DNA of 64,000 nt from Ascarosepion bandense (lineage: Eukaryota > Mollusca > Cephalopoda > Sepiida > Sepiidae), in the NCBI GenBank assembly GCA_037127315.1, contig JBBBDQ010001269.1, positions 2,545,001-2,609,000 on the forward strand, given 5' to 3'. Of the stretch, positions 63,616-64,000 are shown in pieces; the first letter of the stretch is position 1, and every line of letters begins with the position of its first letter. The notes beneath the pieces were generated by a model that was given only the letters and a program-made list of their open reading frames with translations, did not search any database and had not been told where the DNA came from. A program made the position numbers and the translations under genes.

Positions 63616-64000
63616 CACGGTGTCCGTAAAGTCCGTGTGCACTTTGAAAAAATTATAACTTTATTTCTATTTGTGATAGAAATAATCTGTAAAAAATGAA
63701 TAATTCTTTACAACAAAATTTCAGAATCAATTTGATCCACTGCTTCAATTGAGGAAAAAATAAACCGTGTCCTTTGGTTGGCTGAACTGAAATCTACTAT
63801 TGCTGTATAAAGAAAGTTTAGAATTGAATACAATAAAGAACCATCTCATAAGAACATTACTGATAAATGGATGAAGAATTTTACAGAGACAGGCTCTGTC
63901 TATGACACGCCACAGTTTGGAAGGCCATGTATCAGAGACGAAATTGTTGCATCCATTTCAATAAAACCTTAAAAAATATAGAGTTACTTCTTTTTAATCC
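63616..64000 (+). mobile_element. Tc1/mariner-superfamily element, 5' part (runs off window)
   Basis: Starts after TA with CACGGTGTCCGTAAAGTCCG, a typical inverted-repeat start. The frame from about 63750 reads INRVLWLAELKSTIAV, a stop, RKFRIEYNKEPSHKNITDKW then MKNFTETGSVYDTPQFGRPC. This is the helix-turn-helix with the ETGSV...GRP signature. The catalytic domain lies outside the window. Confidence 0.75.

Overview
This window looks like repeat-rich intergenic or intronic DNA from an animal, most likely a cephalopod mollusc and probably an octopod. Three things suggest this. A ~307-bp tRNA-derived SINE occurs about 16 times. There are very many (TA)n, (CA)n and (GATA)n microsatellites. The transposon mix combines Penelope-like elements, jockey/CR1- and RTE-like LINEs, mariners, Helitrons and a Ty3/gypsy element. 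The taxon is inferred from this repeat style, not proven. I see no host protein-coding exon, rRNA or functional tRNA gene that I can support. Nearly all long reading frames are transposon debris, microsatellite translations or shadows.

Layout. 1-13 kb: Penelope reverse-transcriptase fragment with a hammerhead-like RNA, several SINE-1 copies, a GATA array, an 831-bp inverted-repeat DNA transposon and two broken mariners. 13-24 kb: a LINE nested in a Tc1/mariner remnant, a half-LINE, then two copies of one jockey/CR1-like LINE lying tail to tail. 25-34 kb: a deleted mariner, a third copy of that LINE, a Helitron fragment, tandem hammerhead-bearing SINE-like units, and an RTE-like LINE split by a SINE between 223-bp direct repeats. 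34-41 kb: Penelope fold-backs, a Helitron, a second tandem hammerhead/SINE locus, tandem half-LINE monomers and several hammerhead-like motifs. 41-45 kb: broken Ty3/gypsy integrase and reverse transcriptase around an LTR-like block, with a 35-bp minisatellite inside the reverse transcriptase. 45-54 kb: Penelope GIY-YIG endonuclease fragments, large palindromes, LTR-like inverted repeats and a second deleted mariner. 54-64 kb: GATA array, LINE, two Helitrons, SINEs, an R2-like LINE with remnants of a restriction-like endonuclease, and the start of another Tc1/mariner element.

The most interesting system is a short element with a tRNA-like pol III promoter (A and B boxes), a 3'-terminal type I hammerhead ribozyme fold and usually a (TA)n tail. 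At two separate loci (29.4-30.0 kb and 36.2-36.7 kb) it is arranged as tandem units with a 302-304 bp period. This resembles animal retrozymes, but with a SINE-like head. The same window has independent hammerhead folds at the ends of several Penelope-like repeats. A plausible reading is that Penelope reverse transcriptases mobilise self-cleaving, possibly circular, non-autonomous RNAs.
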